Source: Nesterenkonia salmonea
GTDB lineage: Bacteria > Actinomycetota > Actinomycetes > Actinomycetales > Micrococcaceae
Assembly (NCBI RefSeq): GCF_005771525.1
Contig: NZ_VAVZ01000020.1
Span: 1 to 60,892, forward strand
Direction of reading: 5' to 3'
Length of the DNA: 60,892 bases
In this document: piece by piece, positions 17,884-26,687 of the stretch
How positions within the stretch are numbered: position 1 is the stretch's first letter
How the letters are laid out: each line of letters starts with the position of its first letter
Made by a program: the position numbers and the translations under genes
Notes under the pieces: generated by a model
Told to the model about the DNA's origin: nothing
Database searches by the model: none
Seen by the model: only the letters and a program-made list of their open reading frames with translations

Positions 17884-18960
17884 ATGACTATCAGCACTGA
17901 GCGCTACAGCGACACATTCGAGTTCGGCATCCACACTTTTGGTGATGTGACCAAGACCCCTGATGGCTCGCGCGAGCTTTCCCAGCCTGAAGTCCTCCGC
18001 AACGTCCTGGATGAGGTGAAGCTGGCGGATAAGGTGGGCATCGACGTCGTCGGAATCGGCGAGCACCACCGGCCGGACTACGCCATCTCCGCGCCTGACG
18101 TGGTGCTGGCTGCCGCGGGGGCAGCCACAGAGCGGATCAAGCTGATCTCGGCGGTCACGGTGCTGTCCTCGGATGATCCCGTCCGGGTTTATCAGCGGTT
18201 CGCCACCATTGACGGGCTGACCGGCGGACGCGCGGAAGTGTCACTGGGCCGCGGCAGCTTCATCGAGTCCTACCCGCTCTTCGGCTACGACCTCTCGGAG
18301 TACGAGAAGCTGTTCGAGGAGAAAGTGGACCTCTTCGCCAAGCTGCGTGGAGAGGGTGCCATCACCTGGCAGGGAGAAACCCGTGGTGGGCTGCAGGGTG
18401 TTGAGATCTACCCCAAGACCGACCATGAGCTCGGGCTGCCGACCTGGATTGCCGTCGGCGGAACTCCCAATTCGGTGGTCCGTGCGGCTCGGCACGGCGT
18501 CGGCCTGGAACTGGCAATCATCGGCGGAGCCCCGCAACGGTTCGCCCCGATGGTTGACCTGTACTACCGCGCACTGGAACAGTTCGGCCACGGCCAGGAT
18601 TTCCGGGTGGCCTCACATTCCCACGGTTTCATCGCTGAGACTGATCAGAAAGCGCAGGACATCTTCTACCCGTCCTGGGCTGACTCGATGTACAAGCTCG
18701 GCCAGGAGCGCGGCTGGGGCAATGGGTATCCTTCACGTGAGCAGTACGAGCAGGAGATCACCCATGGTGCGCTCTTCGTCGGTTCACCAGAGACGGTGGC
18801 GGAGAAGATCGTGCGGACCAAGAAACAGCTCGGCATTACACGCTTCGGCCTGAAGTACGGCAATGGTGCGTTGGCCCATGAGCACATGATGGACGCCATC
18901 GAGCTCTATGGCAGCAAGGTCAAGCCGCTTGTGCTTGAGAAGCTCAACGATCAGGGATAG
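17884..18960 (+). CDS. Luciferase-like (LLM class) flavin-dependent oxidoreductase
   Basis: A 358-residue TIM-barrel protein of the bacterial-luciferase superfamily. The strand-helix core shows FEFGIHTFGD, VGIGEHH near residue 55, ISAVTVLSSDDPVRVYQRFATIDGLTGGRAEVSLGRG, and a late VGSPETVAEKI. It would use reduced FMN or F420 on an unidentified small substrate. An ATG at 17884 follows GAGGTG; a GTG two codons earlier is possible. It is preceded by the palindromic operator candidate, suggesting stress induction. The stop is TAG. Confidence 0.9.
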   Translation: MTISTERYSDTFEFGIHTFGDVTKTPDGSRELSQPEVLRNVLDEVKLADKVGIDVVGIGEHHRPDYAISAPDVVLAAAGAATERIKLISAVTVLSSDDPVRVYQRFATIDGLTGGRAEVSLGRGSFIESYPLFGYDLSEYEKLFEEKVDLFAKLRGEGAITWQGETRGGLQGVEIYPKTDHELGLPTWIAVGGTPNSVVRAARHGVGLELAIIGGAPQRFAPMVDLYYRALEQFGHGQDFRVASHSHGFIAETDQKAQDIFYPSWADSMYKLGQERGWGNGYPSREQYEQEITHGALFVGSPETVAEKIVRTKKQLGITRFGLKYGNGALAHEHMMDAIELYGSKVKPLVLEKLNDQG

Positions 18961-19026
18961 CCCGGCGGAGCGATTGTTCAGAGTCTGTCCAGGGAACTCG
19001 AGGCGCGTTTTCATATAATCCCGGGC

Positions 19027-20142
19027 ATGCTTGATGAGAACACCGAGACGGACTGTGAGTCCACGCAGGAAGACCACCATTCGGAAGGAAGCACCACCGG
19101 GCCCGCTGTGGCCATTTACTCCGACCCTGGACGGACGTCTATGTGGGTCCGGCGCACGCTGGAGGAATTGGACGGCTCCTCAGCCGAGGACGCTCAGTGG
19201 AGTTCCGAACTGGACATCGTCCACAAGCGGGCTCTTATCCCGCTCCGGGAGGACGCCACACTTGACCTTGATGAGGTCAAGAACTGGGCACGGGACGACG
19301 ACGCCGACTTCACTGTGGTCGTGACTGAGATTCCCCGGATGGCGGGGAAGCGCCCTAAACGCGCTGAGCTGCACTTTGCTGATTCGCTGGCGATCATCTC
19401 GCTTCCGGCCTTGGGTCCGACCAGGGTGCGCCACTGCCTGCGCCGAGAACTGCGCACCTGTCTGGACGCCCTGCGGTATGACAGCGCGGAAGATGTCGAG
19501 CGGCACGTTGGTTTCTCGTCCCGCATGGAGCGTCAGAAGGGTGAGGAGACTGTCTTCACCACCGCTCCTCGGTTCGTTCCGGCTCGTACCTGGACGACTC
19601 TGGGCATGGTTGCCAATAACGAGCCGCTCTGGTCGTTGCCGAAGCTGTCAGGCCTGTTCTCCGCTGCGGCCGCCACGGGTGCTTTCGGTATTTTCTTCTC
19701 CACCATTTGGGAGATGGCCACGTTCCTGCCGCAATGGCGTCTGGCAGGGGTGTCGGTGATCGCCGTTGCGGTGATGGTCTCCTGGCTCATGTTCTCCAAC
19801 CGGCTGTGGGACCGCTCCGGGCCTGGTGGGAAGCGCGAGGCGTTCATGTACAACGTCTCCACCGTGATCAGTCTGCTGGTCAGCGTGGGGATCCTCTATC
19901 TGCTTCTCTTTGGGGCCATTCTGGCCGTTGGCTTGTTGCTCATTGACCCGGAGTTCCTCGGCGACACCATCGGTGATGAAGCCACCCTGGCCAGTTATGT
20001 GGACATTGCTTGGCTGTCGGCCTCCATGGGTACAGTGGCGGGCGCCATCGGGTCCAATTTCGATAACGACGCCGATTTGAGGAACCTGACGCAGGGCTCA
20101 CGTGAGAAGCAGCGCTACCCCCGGGACACTGAGCAAAGCTGA
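19027..20142 (+). CDS. Membrane protein with cytoplasmic N-terminal domain
   Basis: A 371-residue protein. Roughly 200 hydrophilic residues (AIYSDPGRTSMWVRRTLEELDG, FTVVVTEIPRMAGKRPKRAELHF) precede about four hydrophobic segments in the C-terminal half. The soluble part has an alternating strand-helix pattern, but no nucleotide-binding motif is visible. Similar domain arrangements are conserved in Actinobacteria without known role. No clear Shine-Dalgarno precedes the ATG. Function unknown. Confidence 0.7.
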   Translation: MLDENTETDCESTQEDHHSEGSTTGPAVAIYSDPGRTSMWVRRTLEELDGSSAEDAQWSSELDIVHKRALIPLREDATLDLDEVKNWARDDDADFTVVVTEIPRMAGKRPKRAELHFADSLAIISLPALGPTRVRHCLRRELRTCLDALRYDSAEDVERHVGFSSRMERQKGEETVFTTAPRFVPARTWTTLGMVANNEPLWSLPKLSGLFSAAAATGAFGIFFSTIWEMATFLPQWRLAGVSVIAVAVMVSWLMFSNRLWDRSGPGGKREAFMYNVSTVISLLVSVGILYLLLFGAILAVGLLLIDPEFLGDTIGDEATLASYVDIAWLSASMGTVAGAIGSNFDNDADLRNLTQGSREKQRYPRDTEQS

Positions 20143-20154
20143 CATTGGGTTGGG

Positions 20155-20745
20155 TCAGGCTGAGAGCAGGTTGAGGAAGCCCACCCCAAGGAGTGCGAAC
20201 CCGGTTCCCCAGACGGCGACGGATACGAACATCCAGATCATGACCAAGTTCCGGTTGGCGCCGAAAGAGACCATCAGAGGTGCGGTGAACTGGCTGGGCA
20301 GTGCCAGCGGTCCCAACAGGGAGACTCCGGGAATTCCGAATTTGTCGAACAGGCGCTGGGCTTTGGCTCGGCGCCTACGCTGAGAGTCACTGAGCTCTTT
20401 GGGCTGTTTACATTTCAAGATCGAGGCGCGAATCCAGTGTGCGCCGTAGACCACGATGGCCAGGGAGAGCATATTGCCGATAATCGCTGCAATGAGAGCC
20501 ATCCATACCGGCATGCCGATGACAACGCCCACGAATGCGCCGAAGAACGATTCGACGAATGGGATCGCGGAGATCGCGATAATGCCAAGCCACTGGAGAG
20601 CCTCTGGGAGCTCGTCGGTCCAATTCCGCATGCGGCCCACAAAGGAGTCCTCAGGGATAATCACCTCGGTCGGGTCTATTTCGGCGCCCTGAGCGAGTGA
20701 GAGTGTGGATAACGTATCGGTGAGTGCGGGGAGAGTCTCAATCAT
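20155..20745 (-). CDS. Small multidrug export family protein (COG2426-like)
   Basis: A 196-residue membrane protein with about four hydrophobic spans. ISAIPFVESFFGAFVGVVIGMP and KFGIPGVSLLGPLALPSQFTAPL are the family's paired Pro/Gly-rich re-entrant-like segments, distantly DedA-like. A hydrophilic N-terminal stretch of about 45 residues precedes the first span. The name derives from weak annotation tradition and transport is unproven. It converges with the previous gene with a 12-base gap. Confidence 0.75.
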   Translation of the reverse strand: MIETLPALTDTLSTLSLAQGAEIDPTEVIIPEDSFVGRMRNWTDELPEALQWLGIIAISAIPFVESFFGAFVGVVIGMPVWMALIAAIIGNMLSLAIVVYGAHWIRASILKCKQPKELSDSQRRRRAKAQRLFDKFGIPGVSLLGPLALPSQFTAPLMVSFGANRNLVMIWMFVSVAVWGTGFALLGVGFLNLLSA

Positions 20746-20881
20746 GGGCTTTAGTCTTCAGGACACCGGCCGTAGTGGCGTCCTCCCTGAGGGCTATCTC
20801 TGTCTCGCGGGGGTAAGCCTGCGCTGTCAGCCTTAAGCATGACGGAGCGGCAAGCCAGGACTCAGGGAGACGGTCCGGGAC

Positions 20882-21466
20882 CTAAACGTCACTGTCGCTG
20901 CGAACGCTGTGGATCAGACCCGTGAGGAATTTAGCCGCGCCAGCTCGCTCCGCCTCAGTAAGGGCCTCCGTAGCGTGAATCATTCTTGCGTGCATGCCGC
21001 TCAGTGTGGCCTTGACTTCTCGATCAGTCTCTCCGAGTATCTCCAAGCCCACGGAACGGCGATCTTCTGGATGGGGTGCTCGGCGGATATAGCCATCGCG
21101 ACTTAGGCGGTCGACAAGTGCGCTGGTTGAGGCAGGAGTCATATTGAGTGCCTGTGCAAGATCACGCTGTCTGCAGATCCTTCCGGCGGAACGCTGCCGG
21201 ACCAGGAAGGTGAGGGCGAGCAGGTCTGTCTCATTCATGTTCATGGTTTTCCGGGTCCTGGCGCGCATGGCCTTTTCTGCACCGCGGTATTCTCGAAGCA
21301 GGCTGAGCAAATCTACCGAACTACAGGACCCCGAACTCTTGGGGTACCAGTACCCACTACTCTCGGAGACCTCAGACGGTGGGGGAACCAGGAGCTTCAC
21401 AGCAGTAGGGAGAGGCTCACTGGTCGTTGGGCTCTCGCCCGGCGATGGCGGCGTCTCGCTGCTCAT
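20882..21466 (-). CDS. MarR-family transcriptional regulator
   Basis: A 194-residue regulator with a winged helix-turn-helix in its C-terminal two thirds. TRKTMNMNETDLLALTFLVRQ, MTPASTSALVDRLSRDGYIRR and the wing PHPEDRRSVGLEI are all typical. About 60 poorly conserved, Ser/Pro-rich N-terminal residues precede it, longer than usual. I chose the ATG at 21466, which has a GGGGG ribosome site. It is divergent from two small genes across an AT-rich region with an inverted repeat, so autoregulation and control of those genes are likely. Confidence 0.88.
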   Translation of the reverse strand: MSSETPPSPGESPTTSEPLPTAVKLLVPPPSEVSESSGYWYPKSSGSCSSVDLLSLLREYRGAEKAMRARTRKTMNMNETDLLALTFLVRQRSAGRICRQRDLAQALNMTPASTSALVDRLSRDGYIRRAPHPEDRRSVGLEILGETDREVKATLSGMHARMIHATEALTEAERAGAAKFLTGLIHSVRSDSDV

Positions 21467-21510
21467 GCTGACCCCCAAATTTTATAAACGATAATTTAGA
21501 AATCTTGCTT

Positions 21511-21551
21511 AACTTTGGCCAACTGTTATACAGTCTAAATATACCAAAGTT
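21511..21551. promoter_or_regulatory. Inverted repeat in MarR / small-gene divergent promoter
   Basis: Perfect arms AACTTTGG and CCAAAGTT, 25 bases apart, lie in an unusually AT-rich region. The spacer holds TATACA/TAAATATA, good -10 candidates. It is the likely operator for the adjacent MarR protein. Confidence 0.5.
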
Positions 21552-21634
21552 GTACTTGTTATTGGTCCTGATCGTTGGGCACCTTGCGGAGACGCATCTC
21601 AGGTGGAACCTCAGTCATACGTCAGGAGCAAACA

Positions 21635-21958
21635 ATGGACAGACCCCTCACATCACATGACGTGACGCACGATGGCCCCACTGAACCGGTTGCCCTCGAT
21701 TCGAGACGGTATGACCAGGTCGCCAAAGCTGCCGCCGCTGGAATTATGTCTCACCGCCAGGTCGACAGCGCCGTGGTGGAGATCTCCGGAACTTCCGGGA
21801 ATCTGGTCTTCCACCTGTGGTGCACCCTCCTGCCAGAGGATGATCCGTCCGACACTATCGCCCACATTTCAGCAGGGCTTCTCTCCAATGTGGAGAAGAT
21901 TCTGGGTGAGGCATTCGCCACCCACGACCTCAACTTCACCGTCACTCCTCCCGCCTAA
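21635..21958 (+). CDS. Small conserved protein, possibly Asp23/AmaP-like
   Basis: A 107-residue soluble protein starting at an ATG with AGGAG 6 bases upstream. The segment AVVEISGTSGNLVFHLWCTLL, then HISAGLLSNVEKILGEAF and LNFTV, has the strand-helix-helix-strand rhythm of Asp23/AmaP-type envelope stress modules. The match is loose and I do not assert it. It is followed 31 bases later by a one-span membrane peptide gene, likely cotranscribed, and both are divergent from a MarR regulator. Confidence 0.6.
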   Translation: MDRPLTSHDVTHDGPTEPVALDSRRYDQVAKAAAAGIMSHRQVDSAVVEISGTSGNLVFHLWCTLLPEDDPSDTIAHISAGLLSNVEKILGEAFATHDLNFTVTPPA

Positions 21959-21989
21959 AGCGTCCTCACCAGAAAAGACAGAGGTCACC

Positions 21990-22160
21990 ATGGACATGGC
22001 ACTCATTCACACTATTAATGCATTTTCTTGGCCGCTGCTGGCGATCGCGACGATTCTGCTCACCTGGAAGCTCACGCACTTTCTAGTGACGCGCCGCAGA
22101 CGCCCCGCGCAGGGCCCAACCGGCCCGAACCTGGTGTTGGGCCCCCGCGAAGAGGCTTAG
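21990..22160 (+). CDS. 56-residue single-span membrane protein
   Basis: ATG preceded by AGAGGTCACC. An N-terminal hydrophobic helix (about residues 12-33, WPLLAIATILLTWKLTHFL) is followed by a basic RRRRP stop-transfer and a Pro/Gly tail. It is probably coexpressed with the upstream small protein and could anchor it at the membrane. Its 3' end overlaps the convergent dehydrogenase by 4 bases. Confidence 0.55.
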   Translation: MDMALIHTINAFSWPLLAIATILLTWKLTHFLVTRRRRPAQGPTGPNLVLGPREEA

Positions 22161-23548
22161 CCGCCCAAGTTCTGCTTGTTGAGGCGAACTAGGCGTTCGT
22201 TGGTGAACTCGCGCAGCGCCCACTGGGCGTTCTCCCGGCCATAGCCGGAGTTGTTGATTCCACCGAAGGGGAACTCGGGGCTGGAGTCCATATGGGTGTT
22301 GACGAACGTCATCCCGGCGTTGATCCGCTCCGCTACCTGCTGTCCGCGTTCAACATGGGTGGTCCAGACTGAGGCCATGAGGCCGTATTGGGTGCTGTTT
22401 GCGATCCGCAGGGCGTCTTCCTCGTCCTGAGCTTTGAACACCATCACCGCTGGGCCAAAGAGTTCGTTGCAGCCCAGGTCGCTGTCGAGGTCGATATCGG
22501 TCAGTAGCGCAGGGGACATGAACCAACCGTCACGGTCCAGTTTCTCTCCTCCGGTGTGGAGGGTGGCGCCATCGCTGACGGCTTGCTGGATCCTGTCGAC
22601 CACTTCATCGCGTGCGCCCTCTGAGGAGAGTGGGCCCATGTCCGTGTTGGGGTCGTCGTAGGCGCCCACGGTGACGGCCTCGACTGCTTCCTTGGTGGCG
22701 TCGAGGAACTCGTCGTAGAGGTTTTCCAGCACTATGAACCGTTTGGGTGAGGTGCATACCTGACCTGCGTTGGCAGTGCGCAGCGTGACCAGCTTCTGAG
22801 CCAGCGCAGCGACGTCGTCGGTGTCCAGAACAACTGCCGGGTCATTGCCTCCCAGCTCCAAGACAGACTTCTTCAGGTATTTGGCGGCCAGTCCGGCCAC
22901 TGACGCTCCGGCAGTTTCTGAGCCGGTCAGGGACACGCCCTTGACCCGGAAATCCTTCAGTACCTCCTCAGCATCGCTGCTGTTGAGGTACACATTGGTG
23001 TAGGCGCCCTTGGGGAGCCCCGCTTCTTCTAGAATGTCCTGGAACTTCTGTGAAGACTCAGGGCAGATGGCTGCCTGCTTCATGATGATCACGTTGCCGA
23101 CCATGAGGTTGGGCATCGTGAAACGGGCAATCTGGTTGTACGGGAAGTTCCACGGCATGATGCCCAGCAGAGCGCCGAGCGGGTCGTGCTTGACGTAGGT
23201 ACGGTCAGCACCCTGAGCCTCTGGCAGCTCTGTGGGCTCCAGAAAGCTTGCCGCATTCTTGGAGTGCCAGCGTGCGGTGTAGGCGACCTTTTTGACCTCG
23301 GAAATGCCCTGTTTGAGCGGCTTTCCCATTTCCCGGCCAATGATGTGGGCGAGCTCTTCTGCCCGGGACTCAAAGATGTCCGCGGCACGGCTGAGCACCG
23401 CGGCGCGGTCCTCCACAGAGGCGCTGCTCCAATCGTGGAAGGCCCGGTCAGCTGTCTCGATGACCCCTGGGATCTGTTCGGTGGGCAGTGAGTCGAAGGT
23501 CTTCTCAACTTCACCGGTGTTCGGGTTTGTGACTGCGAATGTGCTCAT
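22157..23548 (-). CDS. gabD: NAD(P)-dependent succinate-semialdehyde dehydrogenase
   Basis: A 463-residue aldehyde dehydrogenase. Residues are in register: Asn134 in MPWNFP, Glu231 in LELGGNDP, and nucleophile Cys265 in NAGQVCTSP. The N-terminal sequence MSTFAVTNPNTGEVEKTF matches actinobacterial SSADH proteins, so I chose the ATG at 23548 over a GTG ten codons upstream. It oxidises succinate semialdehyde (or a related omega-semialdehyde) to succinate. GabT lies about 10 kb away, so the two could act in GABA or 5-aminovalerate use. The symbol is by family similarity. Confidence 0.88.
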   Translation of the reverse strand: MSTFAVTNPNTGEVEKTFDSLPTEQIPGVIETADRAFHDWSSASVEDRAAVLSRAADIFESRAEELAHIIGREMGKPLKQGISEVKKVAYTARWHSKNAASFLEPTELPEAQGADRTYVKHDPLGALLGIMPWNFPYNQIARFTMPNLMVGNVIIMKQAAICPESSQKFQDILEEAGLPKGAYTNVYLNSSDAEEVLKDFRVKGVSLTGSETAGASVAGLAAKYLKKSVLELGGNDPAVVLDTDDVAALAQKLVTLRTANAGQVCTSPKRFIVLENLYDEFLDATKEAVEAVTVGAYDDPNTDMGPLSSEGARDEVVDRIQQAVSDGATLHTGGEKLDRDGWFMSPALLTDIDLDSDLGCNELFGPAVMVFKAQDEEDALRIANSTQYGLMASVWTTHVERGQQVAERINAGMTFVNTHMDSSPEFPFGGINNSGYGRENAQWALREFTNERLVRLNKQNLGG

Positions 23549-23719
23549 ACCCTCATTCAAGACCTCTTTGGCTCTCACGTCGAGGGATTTCGGTGAGAGC
23601 GGAGAAGTGTTCCCAGGTCAAGTGGCTGACGCCGCTCCTGGCAGGGTCCAGACTGGTTTCAGAGGTACTGTGATGAGCAGCACAAAACTGCCCTCATGCG
23701 TTTACACGAATGGAGTCCC

Positions 23720-24655
23720 ATGCGTCACGTTCCCCTTGGCCCGGCTGGGGCACTGTCCTCCAACATCATTGCCGGCATGATGCGGATCCACGATAAGTCC
23801 GATCAGGAGATACGCGATCTCTATCAGGCTGCACGCACCGCGGGAATCAGCTTCTTCGACCACGCCGATATCTACGGCGGGGAACGTCACCTGTGTGAGC
23901 GCCGGTTCAGCGAGGCGCTGCAGCTCACGCCCAGTGACCGGGAGGAGATCATCCTGCAGACTAAGACGGGCATCATCACCGGTGACCCGTACTTCGATTC
24001 ATCCTATGAGCACATCATCTCCTCCGTGGAGCACTCCCTGCAGGCGCTCTCCACAGACTATATTGACGTGCTGCTGATTCATCGTCCGGATGCGCTGGTG
24101 GAGCCTGATGAGGTGGCTCGTGCGTTCGATGAGTTGGAGAGCAGCGGCAAAGTGCGGGCCTTCGGAGTCTCGAATCACACGCCTCGGCAGATCGACCTGT
24201 TGAAGACCGCGGTGCGGCAGCCGATTGTGGCCAACCAGGTCCAGCTGTCACTGACCCATTCGGCGATCATAGCGCAGGGCATCGCGTCGAACATGGTCGG
24301 CCAGCCAGATTCGGTCACCCTCGACGGTGGCGGCATAGTCGACTACTGCCGGATCAATGGCATCACGCTGCAGGCATGGTCCCCGTTCCAGAAGGGAGCT
24401 GCTCCCGGTGTCCTCTTCGATGAGGCGGCATATCCAGAACTCAACGCGGAACTGCACCGGTTGGCGGCTCGCTATGGGGTGACTGCCTTAGCTGTGGCCA
24501 CCGCCTGGATCACTCGCCACCCAGCTGGCATGCAGGTAGTACTGGGTACGACGACGCCGCATCGGGTGCGTGATGCCGCACTCGGCTCGGATCTGCCACT
24601 GACCCGGCGAGAGTGGTACGGCCTGTTCCAAGCTGCCGGGCATCACGTGCCCTGA
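23720..24655 (+). CDS. Aldo/keto reductase (YdhF-like)
   Basis: A 311-residue TIM-barrel reductase. The catalytic tetrad is visible: Asp47 in FFDHADIYGG, Tyr52, Lys82 in LQTKTG, and His121 in LLIHRPD. Near the end QVVLGTTTPHRVRDA is the usual NADPH-binding loop. The family reduces carbonyls with NADPH, and the physiological substrate is unknown. I chose the ATG at 23720, preceded by GGAG and giving MRHVPLG; an earlier in-frame ATG at 23696 lacks a site. It overlaps the convergent DoxX-like gene by 13 bases. Confidence 0.88.
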   Translation: MRHVPLGPAGALSSNIIAGMMRIHDKSDQEIRDLYQAARTAGISFFDHADIYGGERHLCERRFSEALQLTPSDREEIILQTKTGIITGDPYFDSSYEHIISSVEHSLQALSTDYIDVLLIHRPDALVEPDEVARAFDELESSGKVRAFGVSNHTPRQIDLLKTAVRQPIVANQVQLSLTHSAIIAQGIASNMVGQPDSVTLDGGGIVDYCRINGITLQAWSPFQKGAAPGVLFDEAAYPELNAELHRLAARYGVTALAVATAWITRHPAGMQVVLGTTTPHRVRDAALGSDLPLTRREWYGLFQAAGHHVP

Positions 24656-25005
24656 TGATCTTTAGCGATCTGCAGCGAGGTGCGGATGAGGGGGATCTGC
24701 AGCGGCAGGCGGGCAATAGCGGCCGCTCGAGCGGTGGGATTGTTCCAGAATTTCCGCACGCTGTAGATGTTCGCCGGGTAGACGGCCACCATAAGCGCTG
24801 CGGTGCAGAACCCTCCTGCCCTTCGGGTTGCAGGTACTGCCAGCAGCGCGGCGCAGCTGAGTTCCGCGGCACCACTGGCGTAGGTCCAGAACCGCGGGTT
24901 CCCCATCTGGGGCGGAACGATCGAATCGAAGATCTCGGGGCGCGCAAAGTGCCCGACTCCGGCCAAAGTGAGCATGCTCGCCATGGCTGCCGCAGATCGT
25001 GTCAC
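24643..25005 (-). CDS. DoxX-like membrane protein
   Basis: A 120-residue protein with about four short hydrophobic segments and the small-residue-rich AGVGHFARPEIFDSIVPPQMG and ASGAAELSCAALLAVPATRRAGG motifs of the DoxX/MauE-like family. Members take part in thiol/quinone redox or are uncharacterised. It is located between an aldo/keto reductase and an unknown protein. A second, distinct DoxX-like gene occurs at 50.8 kb. Confidence 0.72.
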   Translation of the reverse strand: MTRSAAAMASMLTLAGVGHFARPEIFDSIVPPQMGNPRFWTYASGAAELSCAALLAVPATRRAGGFCTAALMVAVYPANIYSVRKFWNNPTARAAAIARLPLQIPLIRTSLQIAKDHQGT

Positions 25006-25102
25006 TCGTACCCCTATCGTGTGGTCATTCTGTCCCTGTAAAGCCTGCCAGGTTCAGACGCTAGTGAAGTCCTCCATTGTGCCAGTCCCGCAATTCGCGA
25101 AC

Positions 25103-26086
25103 CTAGCGGTGGTTGACCGAGTCGCCTTCCCAGGAGAGATCAGCATCGTGGTGTAGGGCATGAACCTCTAGGCCGGGGGTGCGCACCAGGTGCTGAACGA
25201 GTACGGTGCTCCCAGCTATCAGGGTGGAATCGTAGTCCAGCTCAGTAGCAAGCACCCAAGAGTGGTCATCGGGCCAGATGATGCTCGGCGACTGGGACCA
25301 CATGGAACCGCCTATCCAGGGCGCACGCTCAGTCCAGTGCTCCTCGGCGAAGTCCTCCGCCCCGGCCTCAAAGAGAATATAAGTCCGTCCCGTGTCACCG
25401 TGGAGTTCCAACCGAGGACCAGAAGCCATCTCCGCGGAGAGCAGCCCTGTGCCGGGTTCCGCTGGGCGGCGTGGGAACCTGGAGAGCATTCCTTGGATTG
25501 CACCCCTCGCGGAGCCGAGCATACGCTGTGCGCAGGCCGCCCAGGGCCTCTGGTCTAAGGCTGACACGGAGAAGTAGCCCAAACCATCAGAACTGGTGAG
25601 TCCGCCCCAGCCCTCCCAGATGGCAGCGACTCCGGAATGCGGCGTCGTGGTGTGCCTGGCCAGAACGGCAGCCACCGTGGTGAGTGTCTCCGCGTCGAGA
25701 CAGCCTTCGCTCGGGCCTGAATAGCGCCAACCATCTGGGGCTACAACACCGTCGCTCTCTTCGTAATCGCTCCGGACGAGCCGGGGGTACTGAGCCGTAC
25801 GGTGCATGATGGTGCCGAATGATGCGGCCGTGTCAGCCCACGTGACGCGTTGGGTCTCCAGAGCTGCGTCAATGTCATCGACCCCATCAAACGCGCGCTC
25901 CTGATCCACACCGATCCATGTGTCGGTCTTTCGAGGGCGATCGCGCTCAACTGGGTGGAAAATCCGTGCATACATCTCGAACCCGGGAGGCACCAATGTG
26001 AGGATGCTGCCAAGGGGCTGCTCTTCCATAGGCCGAAGCCATTCGCCCCGCGCCACATCCGGGACCCACGCAAGCTGCTGTCTCAT
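25103..26086 (-). CDS. Conserved protein of unknown function
   Basis: A soluble protein of about 327 residues (start at MRQQLAWVPDVARGEWLRP; a start 48 bases earlier is possible). It is rich in Trp and acidic residues, with WIGVDQERAFDGVDDI, WEGWGGLTSSDG and SPSIIWPDDHSWVLATELDYDSTLIAGS near the C-terminus. The last segment resembles the ending of unnamed actinobacterial proteins seen in many Micrococcales. No catalytic motif, signal peptide or membrane span is visible. Confidence 0.65.
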   Translation of the reverse strand: MRQQLAWVPDVARGEWLRPMEEQPLGSILTLVPPGFEMYARIFHPVERDRPRKTDTWIGVDQERAFDGVDDIDAALETQRVTWADTAASFGTIMHRTAQYPRLVRSDYEESDGVVAPDGWRYSGPSEGCLDAETLTTVAAVLARHTTTPHSGVAAIWEGWGGLTSSDGLGYFSVSALDQRPWAACAQRMLGSARGAIQGMLSRFPRRPAEPGTGLLSAEMASGPRLELHGDTGRTYILFEAGAEDFAEEHWTERAPWIGGSMWSQSPSIIWPDDHSWVLATELDYDSTLIAGSTVLVQHLVRTPGLEVHALHHDADLSWEGDSVNHR

Positions 26087-26227
26087 GCACTGATTATGGC
26101 TTGAATCAGCTGCGTATAAGACCTTGTATGGCAATCTACGGGAAAACCGGGCATCGCAAGGTGGTTATTCGGTGTGTGCCAGAACCGGTGGCGGGGGAGG
26201 CCCCGGCTGATGCCGCCTCTACTTTGC

Positions 26228-26577
26228 CTAGGGTGCGGTCGAGTTGGCTGTCGTCTGGACGTCGGTGTGGGCTTCGATCCACGCCAGCAGGGGGAGCAAG
26301 TGTCCCGCAAGCTCCTGTCCCGCGTCGGTCAGCGAGTACTCCACGTGCGGGGGAATCGTGCCGTGGTCATGGCGTGCGAGGAACCCGTCCGCCTCAAGGG
26401 TCTTCAGTGTTTGGGCCAGCATTTTTTCGCTGACTCCCTCGATCGCCCGGCGGAGCCCACTCCAGCGCTCCGGGCCCTGGCTCAGCGCATGGATGATCAA
26501 GACTCCCCACTTACTGGTCACGTGCTCCAAGAGGGTTCGGCTAGGACACTGCGCGCTGAGAACTGAGGCCGGGGCAT
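26228..26577 (-). pseudogene. HxlR-family regulator with apparent 2-bp insertion near its N-terminus
   Basis: The winged-helix HxlR domain is clear: LLEHVTSKWGVLIIHAL, GPERWSGLRRAIEGVSEKMLAQTLKTLEADGFLAR and VEYSLTDAGQEL. The family's Cys region (AQCPSRTLLEHV) reads in the same frame, but that frame has no ATG, GTG or CTG before an upstream TAA. The only usable start in the domain frame is TTG at 26530, inside the domain. Another frame begins ATG (26577) as MPRPQFSA and would join perfectly if one GC were removed from GCGCGC at 26551-26556. This suggests a 2-base repeat expansion that inactivates the gene or reduces it to the TTG start. It is divergent from a QorB-like quinone oxidoreductase, its presumed target. 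Confidence 0.65.
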
Positions 26578-26603
26578 AGGCGGAAGCTTACCTGAAAGTG
26601 CGT

Positions 26604-26625
26604 ACTAACTATTGGGAAGTTTAGT
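26604..26625. promoter_or_regulatory. HxlR-type operator candidate
   Basis: ACTAA and TTAGT arms (ACTAACT...AGTTTAGT with one bulge) lie between the HxlR gene and the divergent quinone oxidoreductase gene. HxlR regulators typically bind TACT-N-AGTA-like dyads in this position. Confidence 0.5.
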
Positions 26626-26687
26626 CTGTCTCAGCCTGTTACTCCCATAGATGCACCACTTCCGGGTGCTTACATAGGAGGAGAAAC

